A stretch of 64,000 nucleotides of DNA from Halorubrum halophilum (lineage in GTDB: Archaea; Halobacteriota; Halobacteria; Halobacteriales; Haloferacaceae). The DNA lies in NCBI RefSeq assembly GCF_000739595.1, contig NZ_BBJP01000002.1, positions 1-64,000 on the forward strand. The letters are read 5' to 3'. Positions 50,755 to 59,041 of this stretch are shown in pieces. Positions within the stretch are counted from its first letter, which is position 1, and every line of letters begins with the position of its first letter. A program made the position numbers and the translations under genes. The notes beneath the pieces are model-generated. The model searched no databases. It was given only the letters and a program-made list of their open reading frames with translations, and had not been told where the DNA came from.

Positions 50755-52365
50755 ATGACGGGACTTCGAGAGCTGCTCCGACGCGCGTTCGGTCGGGATC
50801 GGGACTCGCGGTCGGTCCCGGACGGCGGGGTCGTCGTGGAGGGTTCGGATGACGCGACCGGAGCGAGCGCGAGCGAGGGGGACGGGTACGACACCGCGGG
50901 AGGTGACGGGGGCAACTACGCCGAGACGCTCTCCGCCGCCGGTCTCGAACAGGTGTTCAACTCGACCGGCGTCCCGACGTTCATCCTCGATAGCGAGGGG
51001 AACGTCGCCGAGTGGAACGAGTCCATCGCGTCGCTCACCGGGAACGACCGCGAGGACGCCATCGGTCACGCGCACGTCTCGGAACTGTTCTACCCCGACG
51101 GGCGGCGGGCCGACACCCTCGCCGACAAAGTGCTCGACGCGCCGGAGACCGCCGACGAGGTGTACGGCGTCGAGCGCTGCGACTCGGCGCAGACCCGCTA
51201 CCGCGACACCAGCACGATGGTCGACCGCCACGGCGACGAGAAGCACATCGAGTTCACGGCGACGCCCCTCTACGACGGTGACGAGGTCGTCGGCGTCACC
51301 GAGGTCGTCATCGACCGGACGGAGAACATCAACCAGCGGAACGCGACCGAGACGCTGGTCACGGAGATCCGCGAGACGGCCGAGTCGATCGGCGAGGGGA
51401 ACCTCGAGGCGCGGGCCGTGCGTCACGAGGAGTGCGAGATCCTCGACGAGGAGCTGTTGAGCGTTATTGGCGTCGTCAACGAGATGGCGGAGAACCTCCA
51501 GGACCTCTCCGAGAGCGTCCACGAGCAGGCCCGCCAGATCGACCAGACGGTCCAGAAGGCCAGCACCGCGGCCGCGGACATCGCCGAGAACGTCGACGAG
51601 CAGAACGAACTCCTCGAAGAGAGCGTCTCCGAGATGCAGTCCTTCTCGGCCGGCATGGAGGAGGTTGCCGCGACGGCAGACCAGGTCGACTCCGCCGCGG
51701 TCGCGGCCAGCGAGGCCGCCGACGAGGGGCTCGACGCCAGCGAGGACGCCCGCGAGGCGACCGAGGACGTCGTCGAGATCGGCGACGAGCTCGTCGAGAG
51801 CGTCGGCGCGCTCTCCGAGCGCATGGACGACATCGAGGAGGTCATCGAGGTCATCTCCGACGTGGCCGAGCAGACGAACCTGCTCGCGCTCAACGCCAAC
51901 ATCGAGGCCGCCCGCGCCGGCGAGGGCGGGGACGGCTTCGCGGTCGTCGCCGAGGAGGTGAAGAAGCTCGCCGACGAGACCCGCGGCTACACCGAGGAGA
52001 TCACGGAGAGCCTCGCGGAGCTGCAGGCGCAGTCCGACGAGACGAGCACCGCCGTCGAGCGCTCGCACGACCGCATCGAGGACGCGGGCACCGAGATCGA
52101 GACGGTGCTCGACTCCCTCGAAGATATCGCGGACGCGGTCGACGAGGCCGCCGCCGGCGTCGCCGAGGTCGCGCGAACCACGGACGATCAGGCCGCCACC
52201 GTCGAGGAACTCACCTCGTCGCTGGAGGCGGTCCGGGAGCGCTCCGACCGCACCGAGGAGGCGACCGACCGCATCGTCGACGCCACCGACGACCAGGAGA
52301 TCGCCGTCGACGAGCTGATCACCCGCGTCGAGCGGCTCGACGCGAAGCGGGACCGACGGGAGTAA
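50755..52365 (+). CDS. soluble halobacterial transducer (methyl-accepting chemotaxis type)
   Basis: A 536-residue cytosolic transducer. An N-terminal amphipathic region is followed by a PAS domain (about residues 60-190: VPTFILDSEGNVAEWNESIASLTGNDREDAIG and HIEFTATPLYDGDEVVGVTEVVIDRTEN). A HAMP-like linker comes next, then a long coiled coil with the signalling tip DVAEQTNLLALNANIEAARAGEGGDGFAVVAEEVKKLADETRGYTEEI, which docks CheA and CheW. No membrane helix exists, so the signal is intracellular, perhaps redox or metabolic through the PAS domain. Start ATG 50755 is chosen over 50701 because TTTATGCG lies 27-34 bases upstream. Confidence 0.94.
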   Translation: MTGLRELLRRAFGRDRDSRSVPDGGVVVEGSDDATGASASEGDGYDTAGGDGGNYAETLSAAGLEQVFNSTGVPTFILDSEGNVAEWNESIASLTGNDREDAIGHAHVSELFYPDGRRADTLADKVLDAPETADEVYGVERCDSAQTRYRDTSTMVDRHGDEKHIEFTATPLYDGDEVVGVTEVVIDRTENINQRNATETLVTEIRETAESIGEGNLEARAVRHEECEILDEELLSVIGVVNEMAENLQDLSESVHEQARQIDQTVQKASTAAADIAENVDEQNELLEESVSEMQSFSAGMEEVAATADQVDSAAVAASEAADEGLDASEDAREATEDVVEIGDELVESVGALSERMDDIEEVIEVISDVAEQTNLLALNANIEAARAGEGGDGFAVVAEEVKKLADETRGYTEEITESLAELQAQSDETSTAVERSHDRIEDAGTEIETVLDSLEDIADAVDEAAAGVAEVARTTDDQAATVEELTSSLEAVRERSDRTEEATDRIVDATDDQEIAVDELITRVERLDAKRDRRE

Positions 52366-52390
52366 CGCCCCGCCGGCCCCGGCTCACCCG

Positions 52391-52398
52391 TTTTTTTT
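52391..52398 (+). terminator. T-tract terminator after the transducer gene
   Basis: Eight consecutive T residues follow the GC-rich CACCCG, 26 bases past the stop codon. Oligo-T tracts end transcription in archaea. It separates this gene from the P450 promoter. Confidence 0.6.
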
Positions 52399-52457
52399 AG
52401 TTGGTCCCGTTCTCCCCGCCGCCGAACGTTTAACCCCGACGAGACCCTATTTCTCGT

Positions 52458-53867
52458 ATGTCCGCTACGCCGCCCGGACCGCACGGCGACCCCGTCTTCG
52501 GCAACGGTCGCCGGTACGCTAGCGACCCGTTCTCGTTCATGCGCGCCTGCGCCGACAGCTACGGAGACGTGGTTCGTTTCGACCTCGGCCCGCGCGAGAC
52601 GTACCTCCTGACGAACCCCGCCGACATTGAGCGCGTGCTCGTCGCCGACGCGGAGCGATACCGGAAGCCGCAGTTCGGCGACGACGCGATGGATCGACTG
52701 CTCGGGAACGGCCTTCTCATGAGCGAGGGGGAGACGTGGCAACGCCAGCGCAAACTGGCGAACCCCTCGTTCCACAACCAGCGGATCGGGGCGCTCGCGG
52801 GGACGATGGTCGACCACACCGAGTCGCAGCTCGCGGACTGGGACGACGGCGAGGTCGTCGATATCCAACTGGAGGTCGCCCGGCTCACCGTCAAGATCAT
52901 CGTCTCGGCGATGTTCGGCGCCGACATCACCGACGAGGAGGTCCGGACGGTCCAGGAGAAGCTGGAGCCGCTCGGCGCCCGGTTCGAGCCCGACCCGCGG
53001 CGCTTCCTGATCCCGGACTGGGCGCCGACCCGCGAGAACCGCGAGTTCGCCGCCGCGGTCGACACCCTCGAATCCGTGATCGACGGGATCGTCGAGCGCC
53101 GACAGGGGACCCAGCGCGACCCGAGCGTCGACCCGGCCGGCCCGGAAGGCGTCTCGGTGCGCGGCCCTGCAGGGGACGGCCAGGGTGGGGACGGGAGCGA
53201 CGACCTCCCGATGGACCTCCTCTCGGTCCTGCTCCGCGCCCGCGACCGCGGCGAGCAGACGGACGAGAACCTCCGCGACGAGCTGGTGACGATGCTACTC
53301 GCGGGCCACGACACCACCGCGCTCGCGTTGACGTACACCTTCTACCTGCTCTCGAACCACCCCGAGGCGCGGGAGCGCGTCGCAAGCGAGGCCATCGAGG
53401 CGACTTCCGGCGGCCCGCCGACTGCTACTGACGCCCGAGAGATGCGGTACACCGAACGCGTGCTCAACGAGTCGATGCGACTGTACCCGCCCGTCTACAC
53501 CCTGTTCCGCGAGCCGAAGCTCGACGTGAAGCTGGGGGGGTACCGGATCCCCGAGGGCTCCGCGCTCATGTGCTCGCAGTGGGTGGTCCACCGGTCGCCG
53601 CGCTGGTACGACGATCCCGACGCGTTCGACCCGGGTCGGTGGAAACCCGAGCGGCGGAGTCAGCGTCCGCGATTCGCCTACTTCCCGTTCGGCGGCGGCC
53701 CGCGCCACTGCATCGGGAAGTCGTTCTCGCTGCTCGAAGCGAAGCTGATCCTCGCGAAGGTCTGCTCGCAGTACGACTTGGAGTACGAGGGACCGGATCT
53801 CTCGCTGCGGGGCTCGCTGACGATGCATCCCGACCATCCGGTGCCGATGCGCATCCACGAGCGCTGA
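52458..53867 (+). CDS. cytochrome P450
   Basis: A 469-residue soluble P450. The heme loop is FAYFPFGGGPRHCIGKSFSLLEAKLILA with the cysteine thiolate near residue 418. The oxygen-activating I-helix is MLLAGHDTTALALTYTF, and the K-helix ExxR is NESMRLYPPVY. The N-terminus lacks a membrane anchor. An acidic, glycine-rich insert (PAGPEGVSVRGPAGDGQGGDGSDD) lies before the I-helix. It resembles the CYP174/CYP109-like group reported in haloarchaea; substrate unknown. Its redox partner is not in the window unless the next small Cys-rich protein helps. TATA CGTTTAACC lies at 52428-52436. Confidence 0.93.
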   Translation: MSATPPGPHGDPVFGNGRRYASDPFSFMRACADSYGDVVRFDLGPRETYLLTNPADIERVLVADAERYRKPQFGDDAMDRLLGNGLLMSEGETWQRQRKLANPSFHNQRIGALAGTMVDHTESQLADWDDGEVVDIQLEVARLTVKIIVSAMFGADITDEEVRTVQEKLEPLGARFEPDPRRFLIPDWAPTRENREFAAAVDTLESVIDGIVERRQGTQRDPSVDPAGPEGVSVRGPAGDGQGGDGSDDLPMDLLSVLLRARDRGEQTDENLRDELVTMLLAGHDTTALALTYTFYLLSNHPEARERVASEAIEATSGGPPTATDAREMRYTERVLNESMRLYPPVYTLFREPKLDVKLGGYRIPEGSALMCSQWVVHRSPRWYDDPDAFDPGRWKPERRSQRPRFAYFPFGGGPRHCIGKSFSLLEAKLILAKVCSQYDLEYEGPDLSLRGSLTMHPDHPVPMRIHER

Positions 53868-53872
53868 TCGGG

Positions 53873-54085
53873 ATGGCGGATGACGAACCGGCGTCGTACT
53901 GCCGGCGCTGCGGCGAGCGCCTCTCCCGAGGGGCCATCGCGAGCCGCCAGCGCGCCTGCTGTCTCAACGCGACCCCGATCGCCGGCGTCTGCCCGACGCA
54001 CGGACCGGTCGGGCCGCATCACGCGGTCGACGAGCCGGGTGAGAGCAACGGCGAGAGAGCGGACGAGGACCTCGATCGAGCGTAA
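53873..54085 (+). CDS. small cysteine-rich protein following the P450 (70 aa)
   Basis: Starts at ATG 53873, five bases after the P450 stop, so probably cotranscribed. CRRC (near residues 10-13), then CC and C in ACCLNATPIAGVCPTHG, could hold one zinc or an iron. The remainder is acidic and disordered. The family is not recognised. A role as a helper of the P450 is only suggested by position. It ends 15 bases before repeat copy C. Confidence 0.6.
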   Translation: MADDEPASYCRRCGERLSRGAIASRQRACCLNATPIAGVCPTHGPVGPHHAVDEPGESNGERADEDLDRA

Positions 54086-54100
54086 TCGTTTTCGAGCGTG

Positions 54101-54456
54101 TTTATAAAGGCCGTGCGGTGGCGCGCCCCGGTGAGCGGCCGTCAGGCCGCGAACCGCCGGTGCGGGGGAGTCGGTTGCCCGAAGCAACGCGGAGGGCGAC
54201 CGACGAGGCTGGGGAGGCGTGAGGTGCGGTTGCGGGCGGGTGGGACTCAAAGGGGCAGTCGCCGAGGACGCCGCAGGCGTTCACGAGAGCGGAGCTCTCG
54301 TGAGCCAATCAGAACGCGAAGCGTTCTGATGACGACGCAAGCACCGCAACGAGGGAGCGGTAGCGACCGAGTGAGGAGCGCAGCGAGCGTGCGGCGTCCT
54401 CGGCGACTGGGGCTTTGGAGGTGTTCACCGGCGATCTGCCACCAGCCATTTATAAA
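54101..54456 (+). repeat. dispersed structured non-coding element, copy C
   Basis: Copy C runs on plus from TTTATAAA (54101) to TTTATAAA (54449). Order: GGTGGCGCGCC; hairpin 1 (GCGGCC/GGCCGC, 54135-54150); hairpin 2 (54170-54180 with 54194-54204, one G-T pair); GAGGCTGGGGAGG (54205); GGGTGGGACTCAAAGGGGCAG; closing stem of 20 perfect pairs (54256-54275 with 54390-54409). Inner hairpins CACGAGAGC/GCTCTCGTG and CAGAACGC/GCGTTCTG follow, then GGGGCTTTGGAGG and TTCACCG. A second box CATTTATAAG at 54503-54512 touches the next gene's stop. Confidence 0.85.
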
Positions 54457-54506
54457 TGATCACCAGGACCTTCAGACGTATCTACCGACCACCCACCACG
54501 AACCAT

Positions 54507-55103
54507 TTATAAGTCGATCGACGCAGCGACCTCGCGGAACTCCGGGTCGTACAGGTCGAGCGCGTGGACGCGCCACCGGATCGGGTCGAACTCGGCGGCC
54601 ACGAGGTCGGCGACGACGCCCGACTCGGGACTGCCACCGCGAGCCACGGTGACGTGCGGCACGTAGTCTTCGCCCTCGATCCCCTCAATCGCGCCGTACG
54701 CGGCGCAGAGCCGGCGGTGGATCCGGACGAGCGCGTCGCTCTCGACGGTCAGATAGAGCACGGGTCCCGACCCCGACGCGGGCGCGTCGAAGACGTCGAG
54801 TCCCGTCACGGCGACCGGGAAGGGGTCGGTTCCCGCGAGCAGCGGGCGGAGGTCGTCGCGCAGGGCGTCGAGCGCGTCGGGTTTGGGCGGTGACGGTCCG
54901 CGGGTGGGAGAGCCGGGCGACGCGTCCGCGCCGCCCCCGCCCCTCTCGTCGCTCGCGACGCGGTCCGGTACGTCCTCGACGCCGAACCGCTTGCAGACGA
55001 GCGTGCGTCGATCGCGGACCCGATCGAACCCCGAGGGTTTCGACTGGAGATCCGCTGCGAGACGGTCAACGGCGGGCGCGATCGGGACGTTCAGGCTGAA
55101 CAC
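54507..55103 (-). CDS. 2H-phosphoesterase (LigT-like) with one catalytic motif altered
   Basis: A 198-residue member of the 2'-5' RNA ligase-like family. The second HxT motif is intact (HVTVARGGSPESGVV near residue 150). At the place of the first, the sequence is RRTLVCKRFG, with arginine where a histidine would be expected. If real, this removes one of the two catalytic histidines. Between them is an acidic, proline-rich insert (ERGGGGADASPGSPTRGPSPPKP). The start MFSLNVPIAPAVDRLAADLQ is good. The TAA stop is within a TTATAA box at the end of repeat copy C's region. Activity is therefore uncertain. Confidence 0.78.
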   Translation of the reverse strand: MFSLNVPIAPAVDRLAADLQSKPSGFDRVRDRRTLVCKRFGVEDVPDRVASDERGGGGADASPGSPTRGPSPPKPDALDALRDDLRPLLAGTDPFPVAVTGLDVFDAPASGSGPVLYLTVESDALVRIHRRLCAAYGAIEGIEGEDYVPHVTVARGGSPESGVVADLVAAEFDPIRWRVHALDLYDPEFREVAASIDL

Positions 55104-55106
55104 GCC

Positions 55107-55310
55107 TCAGATCCGATCGGTGAGCCGTAACGCGATCAGTACGACGATCACGACGGCGATCAACGTTGGGATGGCGTCTAAGAGCGCGAACGTGAGATCG
55201 AGTACCGCTCCGAAGATCTCCACGAGAAGCCACACGACCGCGAGTACGAGGATCAGCTTCAGGAGGTCGTCGACGTCTACGTCGGCCCGGTCCGCGTCTG
55301 TTCGGTCCAT
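55107..55310 (-). CDS. small two-helix membrane protein (67 aa)
   Basis: From ATG 55310, MDRTDADRADVDVDDLLKLILVLAVVWLLVEIFGAVLDLTFALLDAIPTLIAVVIVVLIALRLTDRI. A short acidic head leads into two long hydrophobic segments (about residues 17-38 and 44-63). It lies four bases upstream of the 2H-phosphoesterase start, so one operon is likely. The family is not recognised with certainty. Confidence 0.68.
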   Translation of the reverse strand: MDRTDADRADVDVDDLLKLILVLAVVWLLVEIFGAVLDLTFALLDAIPTLIAVVIVVLIALRLTDRI

Positions 55311-55376
55311 ACCGAGAGCGACGACCGCGACGGGCAAAAAGACCACCGGGGGAGCGTCACGTTGCGCGATCAGATG

Positions 55377-55384
55377 TTTAAAAA
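55377..55384 (+). promoter_or_regulatory. TATA box of serB
   Basis: TTTAAAAA lies 24-31 bases before the serB ATG at 55408, giving a leaderless transcript. Confidence 0.55.
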
Positions 55385-55407
55385 CCTCTCCACGTCGAAC
55401 GAACTCC

Positions 55408-56052
55408 ATGAGCCTCATCGCGTTCGACTTCGACGGCACGCTCTCCGACTCCGAGATGACGGTCCTGCTCGCCCGGCGCGCGGGCGTCGCCGACGAGGTG
55501 GCCGAGATCACGGAGCGGGCGATGAACGACGAACTCAGCTACGCCGAGAGCCTCTATCAGCGCGCGGCGCTGCTCGACGGGCTCGACGAGGACGAGGTCG
55601 CGGCCGCGTTCGGCGAGGTGGCGCTCCGGCCGGGCGCCGGCGAGCTGATCGAGCGCCTGCAGGCCGAGGGCCACCACGTCGCCGTGCTCACGGGCGGGTT
55701 CGAGCGCGGCGTCGAGCGCGCGCTCGCGAAGCAGGGCGTCGAGGCCGACACGATCGTCGCCAACCGCCTCCCGATGGCCGGCGGAGCGCTCACTGGCGAG
55801 GCCGAGGGCCCCCTCATCGAGGGGACGAAAGACGACGCGCTGGCCGAACTCGCCGACGACCTCGGGATTCCGATGAGCGAGACGGTCGCGATCGGCGACG
55901 GCGCGAACGACCTCCCGATGTTAGAGGTCGCGGGGCTCGCCGTCGGATTCGTCCCCAAGGACGCGGTCCGGCCGGTGTGCGACGCCGTCGTCGCTTCGAT
56001 GTTCCGGCTCGGGAAGGTGTTAGAGGGGTACGACGTGCTCCCCGCGGAGTAG
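55408..56052 (+). CDS. serB: phosphoserine phosphatase
   Basis: A 214-residue HAD-fold phosphatase, last step of the serine pathway begun by SerA at 42149. Motif I is IAFDFDGTLSDSE (DxDGT with the nucleophile Asp7), motif II is VAVLTGGFERGVERAL, and motif III/IV is VAIGDGANDLPMLEVAGLAVGF. The cap region has RRAGVADEVAEITERAMNDELSYAESLYQRAALLDG, which fits SerB (R-E-like cap glutamate). Length is right for SerB without an ACT domain. An upstream frame to 54883 is non-coding in character. Confidence 0.92.
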   Translation: MSLIAFDFDGTLSDSEMTVLLARRAGVADEVAEITERAMNDELSYAESLYQRAALLDGLDEDEVAAAFGEVALRPGAGELIERLQAEGHHVAVLTGGFERGVERALAKQGVEADTIVANRLPMAGGALTGEAEGPLIEGTKDDALAELADDLGIPMSETVAIGDGANDLPMLEVAGLAVGFVPKDAVRPVCDAVVASMFRLGKVLEGYDVLPAE

Positions 56053-56188
56053 TCGGCGACCGACTGTGGGGAGAGGGGCAACGAGTGCGATCCCACCGAC
56101 CGGCGGACACGGGCACACTGTTTGGATGGACCCTTAATAAGCGCCGGAGCGAAGATCGGTTTATGAACGGCATTGTTGGGGTGATCCG

Positions 56189-57025
56189 ATGCTGCCGACG
56201 CTGACGTATCTGCAGTTTCACCTCGTGTTCAGCCTCCCCGTACTCGCGGCCCTGTGGTACGTCGCGCCGCGGTACGACGCCGTCCGCCGGCGACGCGCGA
56301 CGGCCGGGATCGCGATCCTCGTCGCGATCGCGTACGCGTACACGACGCCGTGGATCAGCTACATGATCCGGCAGGGCGCGTGGTCGTACGCCGACGGCGC
56401 GGTGCTCGTCCGGGCGCTGTCGATCCCGCTCGGCGAGTACCTCTTTTTCACCGTGCAGACCGTCGTCACCGCGTTCGCGCTCCATCTGATCGGTTTCGAC
56501 CCGACGTTCCGTGACGGGGACTTCGACCGAGGACCCCGGATCGCCGGCGTCGTCGTCGGGGTCGCGATGGTTCCGGTTGGGCTCTGGCTCCTCTTTCGTG
56601 ACCCGTCGTTCCTCTACCTCGGCGGGCTGATCGCGTGGGTCGGGCCCGTGCTCGCGCTCCAGTGGGCCGTCGGCGGCGGCTACCTCGTCCGCACTCCCCG
56701 AATGTGGCTCACTGCGACGCTTCTGCCGGCGGCGTACTTCTGGATCGCGGACCGGATCGCGATCGGGATGGGGACGTGGCACCTCTCTGCCGAGCTCACA
56801 ACCGGCGTCGCCGTTCTCGGGCTCCCGATCGAGGAGATGCTCTTCTTCCTCTCAGCCGGCGTGATGACCGTCAACGGGCTCGTGCTGTTCGAATGGGTTC
56901 TCGACTGGAACGACCGCCGGAAGGTGGCCGACGCGCCCGCGGAGGCGGGCGATGAGACCGGCTCCGACGGCACCGACATCGACGACGCCGAAACCGATCA
57001 CGCTCTCGAACCGAGCGATGACTGA
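56189..57025 (+). CDS. crtY: lycopene cyclase (CrtYcd type)
   Basis: A 278-residue membrane enzyme that closes the ends of lycopene to beta-carotene. It is a fused CrtYc-CrtYd heterodimer-type cyclase: YLQFHLVFSLPVLAALWYVA and PLGEYLFFTVQTVVTAFALHL in the first half, and WHLSAELTTGVAVLGLPIEEMLFFLSAGVMTVNGLVLFE in the second. The PxE(E)xxFF motif occurs twice. Seven membrane helices are expected, and the last 40 residues are an acidic tail. It overlaps the next gene by eight bases (ATGACTGA). TATA GTTTATGA (56159-56166) suits the ATG. Confidence 0.93.
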   Translation: MLPTLTYLQFHLVFSLPVLAALWYVAPRYDAVRRRRATAGIAILVAIAYAYTTPWISYMIRQGAWSYADGAVLVRALSIPLGEYLFFTVQTVVTAFALHLIGFDPTFRDGDFDRGPRIAGVVVGVAMVPVGLWLLFRDPSFLYLGGLIAWVGPVLALQWAVGGGYLVRTPRMWLTATLLPAAYFWIADRIAIGMGTWHLSAELTTGVAVLGLPIEEMLFFLSAGVMTVNGLVLFEWVLDWNDRRKVADAPAEAGDETGSDGTDIDDAETDHALEPSDD

Positions 57026-58067
57026 GGCGACGGCACAAGCGGATCGGCTCTTCGCGCTGTACCCGGCGCTGGCGCTCGCCGCACTGCTGCCGATCGGCGC
57101 CGCAACCCCTCTGTTTCCGGTCGAACTCGGCGTCGCGGCGTTCGCGCTGGGGACGCTCGTCGTCGGGATGGCGCACGGCGCGGTGGATCACCTCGTCCCG
57201 CTGCGGGCGGCGCCAGGGGTCTCGCTCCGCCGGTCGATCGCGGTCGTCTCGGTCGCCTACGCGGTCCTCGGCGGGGCGGTCGTCGCCGCGTTCTTCGTCG
57301 CACCGGTCGCCGCGTTCGCCGGGTTCGTCGCGCTCACGTGGCTCCACTGGGGGCAGGGAGACGTGGCCGCGCTCGCGCTCGCGGGCGTCGAACACCTCCC
57401 GACCTCGGCGGAGCGCTGGCTGGCCCTCGTCGTCCGCGGCGGGCTTCCGATGGGCGTCCCGCTCCTCTCCCACCCGGAGGAGTATCGGCTGGTCGCGGAG
57501 TGGGTCGTGGGGCTGTTCCTCGTCGAGCCGGGCGCGGCGCCGGCCGCGACCGCGGTCGACCCCCTGTTCGTCCCGGCGACGCGGCTGGCGGTCGGCGGGA
57601 TCGTGATCGCGGCGACGCTCGCGTCGGTCGGACTGGGGTACGCGCGGGTCCGCAGGGGCGCCTCACGGCGCGGATGGCTCCGCGACGCCGGCGAGGTGGG
57701 GGTGCTGTGGGCGTGGTTCCTGCTCGCGGCGCCCGTCTTCGCGATCGGGGTGTACTTTGCGCTCTGGCATTCGCTCCGGCACGTGGGGCGGCTGGTTCTC
57801 GTCGATCCGGACGCGGCGGCCGCGCTCGGGGAGGGTGACACTCGGCGGGCACTGGGGCGGTTCGCCCGCGACGCGGCCCCGCTCACGCTCGGGGGGTTCG
57901 TCGCGCTCGCCGGCGTCGGGATCGCGGCCCCGGCCGGGATCGCCGCGCCGGGCGACCTGCTCGCGGCGTCGCTTGTCGGCATCGCGGCGCTGACGCTCCC
58001 GCACGTCGTCGTCACCGCGTGGCTCGACCGGCGGCAGGGGGTGTGGCGGCCGGATTCGGCGGCGTGA
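57018..58067 (+). CDS. blh: Brp/Blh-type beta-carotene 15,15'-dioxygenase
   Basis: A 349-residue membrane protein that cleaves beta-carotene to two retinals for opsins. Histidine motifs of the family are present: MAHGAVDHLVPL (HGAxDH), FVALTWLHWGQGD, FALWHSLRHVGRL and LPHVVVTAWLDRR. Several hydrophobic helices span the protein. ATG 57018 is inside the last codons of crtY, so the pair is translationally coupled, the standard Brp/CrtY layout. It implies rhodopsin genes elsewhere on this genome. Confidence 0.92.
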   Translation: MTEATAQADRLFALYPALALAALLPIGAATPLFPVELGVAAFALGTLVVGMAHGAVDHLVPLRAAPGVSLRRSIAVVSVAYAVLGGAVVAAFFVAPVAAFAGFVALTWLHWGQGDVAALALAGVEHLPTSAERWLALVVRGGLPMGVPLLSHPEEYRLVAEWVVGLFLVEPGAAPAATAVDPLFVPATRLAVGGIVIAATLASVGLGYARVRRGASRRGWLRDAGEVGVLWAWFLLAAPVFAIGVYFALWHSLRHVGRLVLVDPDAAAALGEGDTRRALGRFARDAAPLTLGGFVALAGVGIAAPAGIAAPGDLLAASLVGIAALTLPHVVVTAWLDRRQGVWRPDSAA

Positions 58068-58089
58068 GCGTGCCGGCGAGAACGAGCCG

Positions 58090-58989
58090 TCACTCCCACC
58101 CCGGCGTCCCGGGCGCACCCGCGTCGTCCTCCAGTTCGCGGACCAGCCGCTCGCGGTCGTCCGAGTCGATCGCGACCGGGTCGCCGTCGCCCGCGGCCCG
58201 CTCGCTCCACGCCCGGATCGCGCGTCCGGCCCACGAGTCGGCGTCTCGGGCGCGGGCGCGAGCCGCGGCCATCCGGTCGCGATCGACGGAGAGCGAGCCG
58301 GGACTGGAGCCGACCGCCGCCCCGACGAACCGGGCGCGGTCGTCCGTGGTGAGTCGCTCGGCTCGGAGCCGGTCGATCACGCCGTCGAGGTCGCCGGGAG
58401 CGGGATACGCGAAGACCGTCGCGCCGGCGGCGCGGGGACCGAACGGGAGCGGCGGAGTGTCGTCGGGCACCGCGTCGTCGAGGAGGCGGTCGCCGCCGCC
58501 GGCGGCCTCGACGCGCTCGCACTCGGTCTCGGCGTCGAGTTCGAGGCTGTGAGCGGGGTACGTCGAGCAGGTCCGCGGGTAGCGCTCGTCGCCGTGGATC
58601 CGGCACTGAAGCGTGATCGGATCGAGAAAGACGCAGGCGCCGAGCCAGCGGTGCTCGTCGGTGCCGATCGGCGCGACCGGCTTCGGGGGCTTTCGCAGAC
58701 CGACCGCGAAGACCGGACGGTCGCCCGCGGCGGCGGCGACCTCGACGCCGTCGATTCGGACCGAACCGTCGCCCTCGGCGGGTTCGAACAGTCGGGGGAC
58801 TAACACGTCGCCGAGACCGTCGTCGAGGAACCCAGCGATCTCGTCGCGCGTGAGCGGCACGAGGTCGTAGGCGTCGTCGAGCGGCGGGCGGCTACCGGTG
58901 CGGTCGGAGCCGGCCGCGTCGGGCGCGAGCGGTCGCCAGTCGACGCAGCAGCCGGCACAACCCTCGCAACGGAGTTCCATCGTGATCAC
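58090..58989 (-). CDS. YkgJ-family cysteine-cluster protein
   Basis: A 299-residue protein of the CxxCxxCC zinc/iron cluster family. The N-terminal MELRCEGCAGCCVDWRPL has C-x2-C-x2-CC, with the other ligands in GACVFLDPITLQCRIHGDERYPRTCSTYPAHS. The remainder is helical and acidic with no catalytic motif. Family members are thought to bind metal clusters; function not known. GTG 58989 or ATG 58980 are both possible; CTTTTAAG at 59010-59017 suits either. Its promoter side borders repeat copy D. Confidence 0.82.
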   Translation of the reverse strand: MITMELRCEGCAGCCVDWRPLAPDAAGSDRTGSRPPLDDAYDLVPLTRDEIAGFLDDGLGDVLVPRLFEPAEGDGSVRIDGVEVAAAAGDRPVFAVGLRKPPKPVAPIGTDEHRWLGACVFLDPITLQCRIHGDERYPRTCSTYPAHSLELDAETECERVEAAGGGDRLLDDAVPDDTPPLPFGPRAAGATVFAYPAPGDLDGVIDRLRAERLTTDDRARFVGAAVGSSPGSLSVDRDRMAAARARARDADSWAGRAIRAWSERAAGDGDPVAIDSDDRERLVRELEDDAGAPGTPGWE

Positions 58990-59041
58990 CCGTGAGAACG
59001 ATTCGCACGCTTAAAAGGGATCGCCAGGGGTGAGAGGATAC

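Noticed and set aside
54102-54308. Frame starting MAHESSALVNA in copies C and D as a conserved small gene
   Set aside because: It follows the conserved DNA blocks of the structured element; no start signal or coding periodicity beyond the repeat.
54101-54456. Copies of the dispersed element as classical insertion sequences
   Set aside because: No transposase frame, no terminal inverted repeats with target duplication that I could confirm; only TTATAA borders. A non-autonomous element remains possible and is discussed in the findings.
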